From contig NZ_QZWF01000001.1 of NCBI RefSeq assembly GCF_004187715.1, forward strand, positions 62,001 to 126,000: 64,000 nt of DNA, read 5' to 3'. Position 1 is the stretch's first letter; every line of letters begins with the position of its first letter. This document shows, one piece after another, positions 1-8,741 of the stretch. Under the pieces are notes generated by a model. It searched no databases. It was not told where the DNA came from and was given only the letters and a program-made list of their open reading frames with translations. Position numbers and translations under genes: made by a program. The stretch comes from Streptomyces sp. F001 (lineage in GTDB: Bacteria > Actinomycetota > Actinomycetes > Streptomycetales > Streptomycetaceae).

Positions 1-812
1 TCGAGATTCCAGTTCTGGCCCTGCGGCATCCCCATCTCCACCAGGTGCAGCGCATGCACGGGAAGCCAGAGATTCTCGATCTCGGGCGGAAATATCTCAA
101 ACGTGAGCGTGTCGTTCGCCACGGCCGCCACATCGCGCGCGTGGAACCACTCCGGCGTCCGGATCGACAGACCCGGCGACGGATATCCGTATCCGTGTTT
201 GTCGCCGGCGAGACAGACCTGCACCTGCCCGGTCCGTACGAGGACGATGTCACCGGCGCGCACGCGCGTACCGGCGAGTTCCTCGGCCGCGTCCAGATCC
301 TCCGGAGTGACCGCATGCCCGCCCGGGAGCCGGTCCGTCCCCCGCGCGCGGGCGACGTCCAGGAGCACCCCGCGCGAGACGATGTGCCGCGCCTTGTCGA
401 TGCCGCCGAATTCCGCCCCGCCGTGCGCGGTGATGGTGCCGGCCGGGCGGCCGTTGTAGAGCCTGCCGGAGTGCGAGACGTGGGTCAGCGCATCCCAGTG
501 GGTCGCCGCCTGCAGGCCCATGGTCACGGCGTCGTCGCTGCACGCGACCGTGCCCGGCCCGAACAGTTCCTGGTTGATCTGCACCATGACGTGCAGGGGA
601 TTGACCCGCCCGGGGATCATCCCGGTCTGCACGCCGTCCTGTTGGAGGGGCAGGGCGAGGGGGACGCGGCGTCCCGTGCGGACCTCGGCGGCGGCCGCGC
701 GGACGACCTCGTCGGTGATCAGGTTGAGCGTCCCCCGCTCGTCGTCCGCCCCCCAGCGGCCCCAGTTGTTCACGCGCCCCGCGATGTCGTGGAACTCGAC
801 CGGCAGTGACAT
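1..812 (-). CDS. Cyclase family protein (kynurenine formamidase-like), 3' end beyond window
   Basis: Reads leftward from an ATG at 812 behind a GGGGAGG ribosome binding site; the stop lies outside the window, so about 270 residues are visible. The protein has the metal-binding signature HWDALTH at about residues 104-110, typical of the cyclase/kynurenine formamidase fold (metal-dependent hydrolysis of amides, esters or lactones). The substrate cannot be told from sequence. It is divergent from an SDR gene, with a TetR-type palindrome at 859-873 between them, which places it in the catabolic regulon. Family assignment is firm; the reaction is inferred only as hydrolase. Confidence 0.85.
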   Translation of the reverse strand, partial: MSLPVEFHDIAGRVNNWGRWGADDERGTLNLITDEVVRAAAAEVRTGRRVPLALPLQQDGVQTGMIPGRVNPLHVMVQINQELFGPGTVACSDDAVTMGLQAATHWDALTHVSHSGRLYNGRPAGTITAHGGAEFGGIDKARHIVSRGVLLDVARARGTDRLPGGHAVTPEDLDAAEELAGTRVRAGDIVLVRTGQVQVCLAGDKHGYGYPSPGLSIRTPEWFHARDVAAVANDTLTFEIFPPEIENLWLPVHALHLVEMGMPQGQNWNL

Positions 813-858
813 GAGCCCTCCCCGGGGCTTGTCTCCAGGTGTCTGGCGGGGCAAAAAT

Positions 859-873
859 CTAACGGGTCGTCAG
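859..873. promoter_or_regulatory. TetR-type operator CTGACG-N3-CGTCAG (11/12 match)
   Basis: CTAACG GGT CGTCAG, one mismatch to the palindrome repeated through the window. It lies between the divergent cyclase (start 812) and SDR (start 896) genes and could control both. Confidence 0.7.
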
Positions 874-895
874 AAACTGCGGGAAGGGGCCGGGC

Positions 896-1810
896 GTGGG
901 GAACTTCTTGGCCGGCAAGGTCGTCGCCGTGACCGGGGCCGGACGGGGCATCGGGCGGGCGGTCGCGCGCGCGGCGGCCGCCGAGGGAGCGCGCGTCGTC
1001 GTCAACGACTACGGGGTGGCCGTCGACGGGGCCTTTCCGACCAGCGAGGTCGCCGAGGCCGTGGTCAAGGAGATAGAGGCGGCGGGCGGGGAAGCGGTCG
1101 CGGTGGCCGACGACATCTCCACGATGGCCGGTGGTCAGCGGGTGGTCGACGCGGCGCTGTCGTCGTACGGACGGCTCGACGGCGTCGTCTGCGTCGCCGG
1201 GATCCTGCGCGAGCGGATGCTGTTCAACATGACCGAGGAGGAGTGGGACCCGGTCCTCGCCACCCACCTCAAAGGGACGTTCACGGTGTTCCGGGCGGCC
1301 TCGGCGGTGATGCGCAAACAGCGGTCGGGGACCTTGATCGGCTTCACCAGCGGCAACCATCAGGGGTCCGTCTCGCAGGCCAACTACAGCGCGGCCAAGG
1401 GCGGAATCATCTCGCTGGTACGGAGCGCCGCGCTCGGCCTGCACAAGTACGGGGTGACCGCGAATGCCGTGGCGCCCGTGGCCCGTACGCGGATGTCGGC
1501 GAACGTGCCGATGGAACTGGCGGAGATCGGCGAGCCGGAGGACGTCGCCGCGCTCGTGGCCTACCTGCTGTCGGAGCGGGCGCGGGAGGCCGGCATCACC
1601 GGGCAGGTGTACACGATCGCCGGCCCGAAGATCGCCGTCTGGGCCCAGCCGAGGGAGCTGCGCGCCGCGTACGCCGAGGGCTCCTGGACGCCGGAACGGA
1701 TCGCGGACTTCCTGCCGGGGACGGTGGGGGTGGATCCGATGCCGATGCTGTCGCAGGTGGCGGGGATGGAGAAGGCGGCGCGAGAGGGGGGCCGGCCGAA
1801 CGCCCAGTAG
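896..1810 (+). CDS. Short-chain dehydrogenase/reductase (SDR)
   Basis: 304-residue Rossmann oxidoreductase. The N-terminal nucleotide motif TGAGRGIGR is at about residues 14-22, and the catalytic YSAAK motif has Tyr about 163 and Lys about 167. It is longer than a minimal SDR (about 250) and has a C-terminal extension like the 3-hydroxyacyl-CoA dehydrogenase-type SDRs of beta-oxidation. The GTG start at 896 follows a GAAGGGG stretch. It is first in an apparent operon with an acyl-CoA dehydrogenase and a Zn alcohol dehydrogenase, behind the operator at 859-873. A role as hydroxyacyl-CoA or alcohol dehydrogenase is inferred from this context. Confidence 0.88.
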   Translation: MGNFLAGKVVAVTGAGRGIGRAVARAAAAEGARVVVNDYGVAVDGAFPTSEVAEAVVKEIEAAGGEAVAVADDISTMAGGQRVVDAALSSYGRLDGVVCVAGILRERMLFNMTEEEWDPVLATHLKGTFTVFRAASAVMRKQRSGTLIGFTSGNHQGSVSQANYSAAKGGIISLVRSAALGLHKYGVTANAVAPVARTRMSANVPMELAEIGEPEDVAALVAYLLSERAREAGITGQVYTIAGPKIAVWAQPRELRAAYAEGSWTPERIADFLPGTVGVDPMPMLSQVAGMEKAAREGGRPNAQ

Positions 1811-1833
1811 CTCGGGGGGATGCGTCGTGCGGC

Positions 1834-1907
1834 GGGTGCGGGGTCGTTCTGGCTGGTCGGGGCCCGCGCGGCAGAGCCGCATATGTCACAGCCCCGCGCC
1901 CCTGGGG
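1834..1907. repeat. Intergenic repeat, copy 1 of 2
   Basis: About 74 bp beginning GGGTGCGGGGTCGTTCTGG and ending CAGCCCCGCGCCCCTGG. It closely matches 55539-55613. It resembles the GC-rich palindromic intergenic repeats common in Streptomyces genomes. It sits in the 131-bp gap between the SDR and acyl-CoA dehydrogenase genes. Confidence 0.65.
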
Positions 1908-1941
1908 TCGCTGGACGCACCCCATGCTGAGAGGAGACCCC

Positions 1942-3088
1942 GTGGACTTCGGATTCACGGCAGAGGACGAGGCATTTCGAGCCGAGGCGCGAGAATGGCT
2001 CGCCGCCCATGCCGACGGCGCCCCGGACCGCCGTACCTGGGAACGCACTCTCGGCAAGGCGGGTTGGATAGGCCTCGGCTGGCCCGAACCCGGTTACGGC
2101 AACCGCACCGCCACCCTCACCCAACAGGTCGCCTGGGCCGAGGAGTACGCCCGCTCGCCCGCCCCGCCGCGCTCCGGCCACATCGGCGAGAACCTCCTCC
2201 CCCACCCTCCTCGCCCACGGCACCGAGGAGCAGAAGGCCCGCTTCCTCCCCCCGGTCGCCGCCGGGGACGAACTGTGGTGCCAGGGCTACAGCGAGCCGG
2301 ACGCCGGCTCGGACCTGGCCGGAGTGCGCACGACGGCCGTACGCGAGCCGGGCGGCACGTCGTACCGGATCACCGGCCAGAAGATCTGGACCTCCCTCGC
2401 CCACGAGGCGGACTGGTGCTTCGTACTGGCCCGCACCGAACCCGGCTCGCGACGCCACCACGGGCTCAGTTTCCTGCTGGTGCCCATGGACCAGCCGGGC
2501 CGGATCGAGGTCCGCCCGATCCGCCAGATGACCGGCACGAGCGACTTCAACGAGGTGTTCTTCGACGGGGCGCACGCGCGCGTGGAGCATGTCGTCGGCG
2601 GCGAGGGCGGCGGCTGGCGGGTCGCGATGAGCCTGCTCGGGTTCGAACGCGGGGTCTCGACGCTGGCCCAGCAGATCGGGTTCGCCGAGGAGCTGGGGCA
2701 GGTGGTGCGGGCCGCCCTCGCCTCGGGTGCGGTGGCCGATCCGGTCGTACGGGAGCGGCTCGTGCGGCAGTGGGCGGAGCTGCGGACGATGCGGTGGAAC
2801 GCCCTGCGGACACTGGGCGGTTCGGCGGACCCGGGCGCCTCGAGCGTGGCCAAGCTGCTGTGGAGCGGCTGGCACCAGCGGCTCGGGGAGCTGGCGATGC
2901 AGGTGCGGGGTGCGGCGGCCGGGGTGGGTCCGGCGGACTGGTCGGACTCGGCGCCGTACGAACTCGACGCGATGCAGCACCTGTTCCTGTTCTCCCGGGC
3001 CGACACCATCTACGGCGGCTCGGACCAGATCCAGCGCACGATCATCGCCGAGCGCGCGCTCGGCCTGCCGAGGGAACCGAAGGGCTGA
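1942..3088 (+). pseudogene. Acyl-CoA dehydrogenase, one frame break near 2200
   Basis: FAD enzyme of the acyl-CoA dehydrogenase family (alpha,beta-desaturation of an acyl-CoA). Translation from GTG 1942 (VDFGFTAEDEAF) is typical up to about residue 88 (GHIGENLL). The reading then shifts in a C-rich run at about 2197-2204, and the canonical continuation (LLAHGTEEQKARFLPP, then GYSEPDAGSDLAG) runs in another frame to the TGA at 3088. The C-terminal part carries the usual QIQRTIIAERALGLP motif. With the frame restored it is about 380 residues, normal for the family. The break may be a real mutation or a homopolymer error. Second gene of the SDR/ACAD/ADH group. Confidence 0.85.
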
Positions 3089-3100
3089 GGGGGCGGTGTG

Positions 3101-4149
3101 ATGCGGGGCGTGGTGTTCGACGGGCAGCGGGTCGAGGTCGTGGACGACCTGGAGGTACGGGATCCCGGACCCGGTGAGGTGCGGGTCGCGATCTCGGCGG
3201 CCGGGCTGTGCCACAGCGACCTGTCCGTGGTGGACGGGACCATTCCCTTTCCTGTGCCTGTGGTGTTGGGGCATGAGGGGCGGGCGTGGTGGAGGCGGTG
3301 GGGGACGGGGTCACACATGTCTCGGTCGGGGATCATGTGGCTCTGTCCACGCTTGCCAACTGCGGTACGTGCGCGGACTGTGACCGGGGGCGGCCGACCA
3401 TGTGCCGGCGGGCGATCGGCCGGCCCGGGCAGCCGTTCACGCAACGTGGGCGTCCTGTCTTCCAGTTCGCGTGCAACTCGGCGTTCGCCGAGCGGACCGT
3501 GGTCAAGGCCGTGCAGGTGGTTCGCATTCCGAAGGACATTTCCATGCCTTCGGCCGCGCTCATCGGGTGCGGGGTGCTGACGGGGGTCGGGGCCGTGCTC
3601 AACCGGGCGAAGGTGGACCGCGGGGACAGCGTGGTCGTGATCGGGACCGGTGGCATCGGACTCAATGTGCTTCAAGGGGCACGGATCGCGGGTGCGCTGC
3701 GGATCGTCGCCGTCGATGCCAATCCGGCCAAGGAGGCGGTGGCGCGGCAGTTCGGGGCGACCGAGTTCCTGACCTCGACGGAGGGGGTGCGGGAGCTGCT
3801 GCCCACGGGGGCGGACCACGTCTTCGAGTGCGTCGGACGGGTGGAACTCGTCCGGCAGGCGGTCGGTCTGCTGGACCGGCACGGGCAGGCGGTCCTGCTC
3901 GGTATGCCGCCGGCCGGGGCGGAGGCGTCCTTCGTCGTGGCGTCCATGTTCCTGGACAAGTCGATCCTGGGATGCCGTTACGGGTCCTCGCGTCCGCAGC
4001 GGGACATCGCGCTGTACGCCGAGTTGTACCGGGACGGGCGGCTGCTGCTCGATGAGCTGGTGACGCAGACCTATCCCGTCGAGGAGTTCGAGCGGGCGGC
4101 GGCGGATGCGGAGGCGGGGAAGGTGGCTCGGGGGGTGCTGACCTTCTGA
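3101..4149 (+). pseudogene. Zinc-dependent alcohol dehydrogenase, one frame break near 3280
   Basis: Medium-chain dehydrogenase: CHSD and LGHEG catalytic zinc motifs at about residues 36-61, four structural-zinc cysteines (CGTCADC and a following C), and an NAD-binding GTGGIG. ATG 3101 follows GAGGGGGCGG and lies 12 bp behind the acyl-CoA dehydrogenase. Frame 2 breaks at the G4 run 3277-3280 and the rest reads from about 3283 in frame 1; one extra G restores LGHEGAGVVEAVGDG. About 350 residues once corrected, as usual. Likely oxidises an alcohol or hydroxyacyl intermediate of the same pathway. Confidence 0.87.
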
Positions 4150-4160
4150 ACATGCCAGAG

Positions 4161-4183
4161 GTTTTCCACAGGCGCCGGAAAAC
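4161..4183. terminator. Possible hairpin after the ADH gene
   Basis: GTTTTCC (4161-4167) and GGAAAAC (4177-4183) form a 7-bp stem with a 9-nt loop, just past the alcohol dehydrogenase stop at 4149. The stem is short and there is no T-run, so the call is weak. Confidence 0.35.
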
Positions 4184-4222
4184 TCCTGGGGCGCTGTCGG
4201 TCCCAGCCCTTAGCGTCGACGC

Positions 4223-5473
4223 ATGACCTATCGAGACGTGGCCTCCAAGCAGGTCCTGATCTGGGCCTGTACCGCCGTCGCCTCCCGTCTGCCGGTCGCC
4301 ATGGCGCCGTTGGCCCTGGTGTTCCTGGTGCGGGAGCGGCCCGGTGGCTATTCGCTGGGGGCGGCGCTCGCGGCGGCCTATGTGATCGGCGAGATCATCG
4401 GGGCGCCGGTGCTCGGAATGCGGCTGGACCCGGCGCGCGGCCGTCGGCACCTGGCCTTCGGGCTCGCGGGCGGGGCGGTGGGGTTCGTGGGGCTCGGGGT
4501 GCTGGCCGGGGCACACCCCGTCGTGCTGGGGGCGTTCGCGTTCCTGGCCGGTGCGGCTCCCGCCGCTGCGGCCGGCGGGCAGCGGGCGCTGCTGACCTCG
4601 CTGGTCCCGGAGCGTGCCGTGGCGCAGGCGCTGTCCGCCGAGTCGATGCTGATGTCGGGCGTGTGGGCCGTCTCCCCGGTCGCGGTCGCCGGCCTCGCCC
4701 TCGGGGTGGCGCCACGGGTGCCGCTGCTCCTCGGGGCCGCCCTGATGGCGTCGTCGATCGCGGGCCACTGGCTGCTGCCGGCCGGCTGGGGCAAGGGGGA
4801 GCAGGTTGGGGAGGCAGGGCGGTTCAGGGTCTTGATACGCGCCTGGCCGGTGTACGTCACGGGCGCGGCCAGTCTCACCCTGCTCGGCCTGGCCGAACTC
4901 ACCCTGCCCGCCCTGCTGGAGCAGCGCGGCATCGGTGTCGGCTGGTCCGGGCCGATGCTGGCGGGGCTGGCGGTGGGAGCGGCGGTCGGCGCGTTTCTGT
5001 ACGGCCTCCGGGCGTGGCCGGGGCGGCTCCGGGCGCGCAGTGTGGTGCTGATGTGCGGCATGTCGGTCTTCGTGACCCTCGCCGCGCTGATACCGGGGGC
5101 GGCCGGGATCGCGGTCGCCCTCGTCCTGGCGGGCACGCTGCAGTCGGGCGCGTTGATCACCCGCAACCTGTCCCTGCGCGAGGCCGTGCCACCGGGTGCC
5201 GTGGCCGCGGGTTACTCCGTGATGTACGCGGCCGCGGGCGCGGGGTACGCGGCGGCCGGCTCCCTGGCCGGCGGCCTGCTCCAGCTGGTGGCGCCGTCCA
5301 CGGCCATCCTGGTCGGCGTGCTGCTGACCCTGCTGCTGACGGCGCTCGGCTGGTGGGGAGAGGTCCGGCGGGACCGCTCAAGTGCCGCTGGCGACCTGCC
5401 CGTTGACACCGTCGTTGCCGGCGCGGAAGGTGCGCCGGTAGCTGGTGGGTGTGACACCGAGCGCCGCCTGTAG
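4223..5473 (+). CDS. MFS transporter (12-TM, drug/metabolite type)
   Basis: 416-residue protein made almost wholly of hydrophobic Ala/Leu/Gly-rich segments, consistent with 12 membrane helices; substrate unknown. The ATG at 4223 starts MTYRDVASKQ. The 3' end overlaps the convergent GlxA-type gene by about 96 bp (5378-5473), so the last 30 or so hydrophilic residues are read opposite the regulator's C-terminus. That is unusual and could also reflect a lost earlier stop. No operator palindrome was seen upstream. Confidence 0.82.
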   Translation: MTYRDVASKQVLIWACTAVASRLPVAMAPLALVFLVRERPGGYSLGAALAAAYVIGEIIGAPVLGMRLDPARGRRHLAFGLAGGAVGFVGLGVLAGAHPVVLGAFAFLAGAAPAAAAGGQRALLTSLVPERAVAQALSAESMLMSGVWAVSPVAVAGLALGVAPRVPLLLGAALMASSIAGHWLLPAGWGKGEQVGEAGRFRVLIRAWPVYVTGAASLTLLGLAELTLPALLEQRGIGVGWSGPMLAGLAVGAAVGAFLYGLRAWPGRLRARSVVLMCGMSVFVTLAALIPGAAGIAVALVLAGTLQSGALITRNLSLREAVPPGAVAAGYSVMYAAAGAGYAAAGSLAGGLLQLVAPSTAILVGVLLTLLLTALGWWGEVRRDRSSAAGDLPVDTVVAGAEGAPVAGGCDTERRL

Positions 5474-6424
5474 GTGCTGCCGCATCGACTGGGCCGTGCC
5501 GAAGCCGGCGTCCCGGGCGACCTGGTCGACGGAGAGGCCGGTGGTCTCCAGCAGGTGCCGGGCGCGTTCCACCCGCTGCTGGGTGAGCCACTGGCCCGGG
5601 CTGATGCCGACCTCCTCGCGGAAGCGGCGGGTGAAGGTGCGGACCGACATGGACTCCTGGTCCGCCATGTCGCGCAACTGGATCGGCTCGTGGAGGCGGC
5701 CGAGCGCCCAGGCGCGGGCCGTGGTCGTGGTGGCCAGCTGTGGCTCCGGCACCGGGCGCTGGATGAACTGCGCCTGGCCGCCCTCGCGGTGCGGCGGTAC
5801 GACCGTGCGGCGGGCCACGTCGTTGGCGACGGCGGTGCCGTGGTCGCGGCGCACGATGTGCAGGCACAGGTCGACGCCGGCCGCGACGCCTGCGGAGGTC
5901 AGGACGTCGCCGTCGTCGACGTACAGGACGTCGGCGTCCACCTTGATCTGCGGGAACAGGCGTTGGAGGCGCTCGGCGTCGGACCAGTGGGTGGTGGCGG
6001 GCCGGCCGTCGAGGTGGCCGGCGGCGGCGAGGACGTACACGCCGGTGCAGATGGAGGCGAGCCGGGTGCCGGGGCGGATGTGCGCGAGCGCGGCGGCCAG
6101 CTCGGGGGTGAGCACGCCCTGCTCGAAGACCGGGCCGAGTTCGTACGACGCCGGGACGATCACCGTGTCGGCGGTGGCCAGGGTCTCCGGGCCGTTCGCG
6201 ACCGTGATGTCGAAGTCGGCGTCCGTCCGGACCGGGCCCGGCGGCCGGATCGAGCAGGTGACGACCTCGTACAGAGGGCGCCCCGCGGCGTCCTTGGGGC
6301 GTCCGAAGATGCGGTGCGGGATGCCCAGCTCGAAGGGCAGCGCGCCGTCCATGGCGAGGACGACGACACGGTGCGGACGGAAGTATTCCCCGGTGGGCTG
6401 CTCGGTGTGCCGCTCGATGGCCAT
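5378..6424 (-). CDS. GlxA-type transcriptional regulator (DJ-1/PfpI plus AraC HTH)
   Basis: 348 residues. The N-terminal half is a class I glutamine amidotransferase-like (DJ-1/PfpI) domain with the elbow cysteine in ASICTGVYVLAAAG (Cys about 126). The C-terminal 100 residues are an AraC-type double helix-turn-helix (MSVRTFTRRFREEVG; later VARDAGFGTAQSMRQHLQ). Such proteins are ligand-sensing DNA-binding regulators in the cytoplasm. It is divergent from the MFS gene at 6484 with only about 60 bp between, so that transporter is a plausible target. Confidence 0.9.
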   Translation of the reverse strand: MAIERHTEQPTGEYFRPHRVVVLAMDGALPFELGIPHRIFGRPKDAAGRPLYEVVTCSIRPPGPVRTDADFDITVANGPETLATADTVIVPASYELGPVFEQGVLTPELAAALAHIRPGTRLASICTGVYVLAAAGHLDGRPATTHWSDAERLQRLFPQIKVDADVLYVDDGDVLTSAGVAAGVDLCLHIVRRDHGTAVANDVARRTVVPPHREGGQAQFIQRPVPEPQLATTTTARAWALGRLHEPIQLRDMADQESMSVRTFTRRFREEVGISPGQWLTQQRVERARHLLETTGLSVDQVARDAGFGTAQSMRQHLQAALGVTPTSYRRTFRAGNDGVNGQVASGT

Positions 6425-6483
6425 GGCCCGATCCTAGCGAATGCTGTCCTTCGGGCCACTCGATCGGAGTGATCGCAGACCGG

Positions 6484-7824
6484 ATGCTCTATGGCGTGAC
6501 CCAGACAACCGACGCCACCACAGCCGTAGAGGAATCCGGTACCAGCAAGAAGCGGCGCCCGCGGCGGAGCCGCACCCTGTCACTGCACCGTGCCTGGTTC
6601 GTCGCCGCCGTCACCTTTGTGACGATCATCGGCGCGGCCGCCTTCCGTTCCCTGCCCGGCCTGCTCATCGACCCGCTGAACCAGGAGTTCGGCTGGTCGC
6701 GCGGCACGATCGGCGCCGCGGTCTCGATCAACCTCGCGCTGTACGGGCTCACCGCCCCCTTCGCGGCCGCGCTGATGGACCGCTTCGGCATCCGGCGGGT
6801 CGTCGCCGGGGCGCTGACCCTGATCGCCCTCGGTTCGGGCCTCACGTACTGGATGACGGCGGCCTGGCAGCTGCTGCTGTGCTGGGGCCTGCTGGTCGGG
6901 CTGGGGTCCGGCTCGATGGCGCTGGCGTTCGCGGCGACGGTCACCAACCGCTGGTTCACCGAGCGGCGCGGCCTGGTCACCGGCATCCTCACGGCCGCCT
7001 CGGCCTCCGGCCAGCTGATCTTCCTGCCCGTGCTGTCCTGGATGGTCGAGACGCACGACTGGCGCCCGGCCGCGGTGACGGTGGCCCTGGCGGCCCTCGC
7101 GGTCGTCCCCTTCGTCTGGCTGCTGCTGCGCGACCACCCGGCCGACGTGGGCCTGAAGCCGTACGGGGCGAAGGAGTTCGTGCCCAAGCCGGAGCCCGTG
7201 CCGGGCGCCGCGCGCCGTGCGGTCACCGTGCTGCTGAAGGCGGCCCGCACCGGCCCGTTCTGGCTGCTCGCCGGCACCTTCGCGATCTGCGGCGCCTCCA
7301 CCAACGGCCTGATCCAGACCCACTTCGTGCCCGCCGCCCACGACGAGCACATGCCCGTCACCACGGCGGCCTCACTGCTCGCGGTCATCGGGGTGTTCGA
7401 CGTGGTCGGCACGGTGGCCTCGGGCTGGTTCACCGACCGCTTCGACGCACGCCGCCTGCTCGCGGTCTACTACGCCCTGCGCGGCATCTCGCTGCTGTTC
7501 CTCCCCATGCTGCTCGCGCCGAGCGTCCACCCCCCGATGCTGTTCTTCATCGTCTTCTACGGCCTGGACTGGGTCGCCACCGTCCCGCCCACCGTGGCGC
7601 TGTGCCGCGAGCAGTACGGCGACGACAGCGCGATCGTCTTCGGCTGGGTCCTCGCCTCCCACCAGGTCGGCGCGGCGCTCGTGGCCTTCCTCGGCGGTGT
7701 GGCGCGGGACGTCTTCGGGTCGTACGACATGGTCTGGGTCGCGTCCGGAGCGCTGTGCGCGGCGGCGGCGCTGATGTCGCTGGTGATCAGGCGGCGGCCG
7801 GCCGCGGTACCGGCGGTGGCTTGA
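6484..7824 (+). CDS. MFS transporter, oxalate/formate antiporter-like
   Basis: About 446 residues with 12 predicted membrane spans. Features of the OFA/monocarboxylate branch include FGWSRGTIGAAVSINL in TM2 and the loop MDRFGIRRVV. I chose ATG 6484 (GGAG about 11 nt upstream); GTG 6469 and GTG 6496 are in-frame alternatives. The substrate is probably an organic anion, by family only. It is divergent from the GlxA-type regulator. Confidence 0.82.
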   Translation: MLYGVTQTTDATTAVEESGTSKKRRPRRSRTLSLHRAWFVAAVTFVTIIGAAAFRSLPGLLIDPLNQEFGWSRGTIGAAVSINLALYGLTAPFAAALMDRFGIRRVVAGALTLIALGSGLTYWMTAAWQLLLCWGLLVGLGSGSMALAFAATVTNRWFTERRGLVTGILTAASASGQLIFLPVLSWMVETHDWRPAAVTVALAALAVVPFVWLLLRDHPADVGLKPYGAKEFVPKPEPVPGAARRAVTVLLKAARTGPFWLLAGTFAICGASTNGLIQTHFVPAAHDEHMPVTTAASLLAVIGVFDVVGTVASGWFTDRFDARRLLAVYYALRGISLLFLPMLLAPSVHPPMLFFIVFYGLDWVATVPPTVALCREQYGDDSAIVFGWVLASHQVGAALVAFLGGVARDVFGSYDMVWVASGALCAAAALMSLVIRRRPAAVPAVA

Positions 7825-7850
7825 TCAGTGGCTTGAGCGGTGGTGGCGGT

Positions 7851-8459
7851 CTAGAGGAAGCGCCCCTTGTGGAACAGCAAGGGACGGCCGTCCTCCTCGC
7901 CCGTCCCCAGTGCGTCCACCCGGCCCACCACGATCAGGTGGTCGCCGCCCGTGTGCACCGCGTGGATCGTGCAGTCGATCCACGCGAGCGCGCCCGCGAG
8001 GCGCGGTGAGCCGGACGCGGGCGCGGCGTCGTGGGCGACACCCGCGAACTTGTCCGCGCCGCTGACCGCGAAGCCACGGCACAGCTCGCCCTGGTGGTCC
8101 GCCAGGACGTTGACGCAGAAGACGCCGGCGCGGGCGATGCGCGGCCAGGTCGTCGATGTACGGCCGACCATGAAGGCGACGAGGGGCGGGTCGAGGGACA
8201 GGGAGGAGAAGGACTGGCAGGCGAAGCCGGCGGGGCCGGACTCGCCGTCGGCGGCGGGTGCGGTGACAACGGCCACGCCCGTCGCGAAGTTCCCGAGCAC
8301 CCGCCGGAACTCGGCCTGCCCGACCGGCGCGCGCTCGTCCTCGCCGACACAGCGGAGCTCGGGGCGCGGCAACGGCTCCACGGGCGCCGCCGCCCCGGCC
8401 GCCCGGAGGTAGCGGACGGCGGCTTCGGCCATGCCTGCTTGTCCCATCACGCCCATCAT
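7851..8459 (-). CDS. Flavin reductase family protein (HpaC-like)
   Basis: 202 residues. The split-barrel FMN-binding core begins at about residue 45 (FRRVLGNFATGVAVVTA) and includes CQSFSSLSLDPPLVAFMV, diagnostic of flavin reductases that supply reduced flavin to two-component monooxygenases. The start could be ATG 8459 or one of the in-frame ATGs downstream; none has a clear ribosome binding site. The operator palindrome ends 5 bp from 8459, so a leaderless transcript is likely. No partner oxygenase is adjacent; the monooxygenase or LLM enzymes elsewhere in the window are candidates. Confidence 0.87.
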   Translation of the reverse strand: MMGVMGQAGMAEAAVRYLRAAGAAAPVEPLPRPELRCVGEDERAPVGQAEFRRVLGNFATGVAVVTAPAADGESGPAGFACQSFSSLSLDPPLVAFMVGRTSTTWPRIARAGVFCVNVLADHQGELCRGFAVSGADKFAGVAHDAAPASGSPRLAGALAWIDCTIHAVHTGGDHLIVVGRVDALGTGEEDGRPLLFHKGRFL

Positions 8460-8464
8460 TGAAG

Positions 8465-8479
8465 CTGACGGTACGTCAG
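8465..8479. promoter_or_regulatory. TetR-type operator (perfect 12/12)
   Basis: CTGACG GTA CGTCAG, a perfect 6-3-6 palindrome, between the flavin reductase start (8459, minus) and a small gene (8528, plus). Confidence 0.8.
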
Positions 8480-8527
8480 ATGGGAAGGGCCGTGCGGCGC
8501 GCGAAGGGCCCCGCGTACCCTGCGCGC

Positions 8528-8740
8528 ATGGGGTGGGGAGAAGGACGGCAGAGGCTCGCGCGTACGGGGCTGACCTGGGACTGGGCCGAACTCACGGAGC
8601 TGCCCGCCCGGTCCGGGGACTGGGACTACGGCAGGTGCGACGGCGCCGGCACCTGGACCCTCGACCGGAAGGGCCGCAACGACCTCTACGCCGAGGACGG
8701 CCCCGACGCGGGGGAGCTGTGGATCCTGGCGCGGGACTGA
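8528..8740 (+). CDS. Small hypothetical protein, 70 aa
   Basis: A 70-residue acidic, Trp-rich protein (WDWAEL, GDWDYG, GELWIL) from ATG 8528. No family is recognised and there is no signal peptide or membrane segment. It lies 48 bp behind the perfect operator at 8465-8479 and ends 1 bp from the convergent enoyl-CoA hydratase stop. The coding call rests on codon pattern, compact spacing and typical composition. Confidence 0.6.
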   Translation: MGWGEGRQRLARTGLTWDWAELTELPARSGDWDYGRCDGAGTWTLDRKGRNDLYAEDGPDAGELWILARD

Positions 8741-8741
8741 C

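Noticed and set aside
520..3177. A 2.6-kb plus-strand open frame overlapping the SDR and acyl-CoA dehydrogenase genes
   Set aside because: It is an antisense or alternate frame with Arg/Gly-rich composition and no domains; the real genes fill the same region in other frames with clear motifs.
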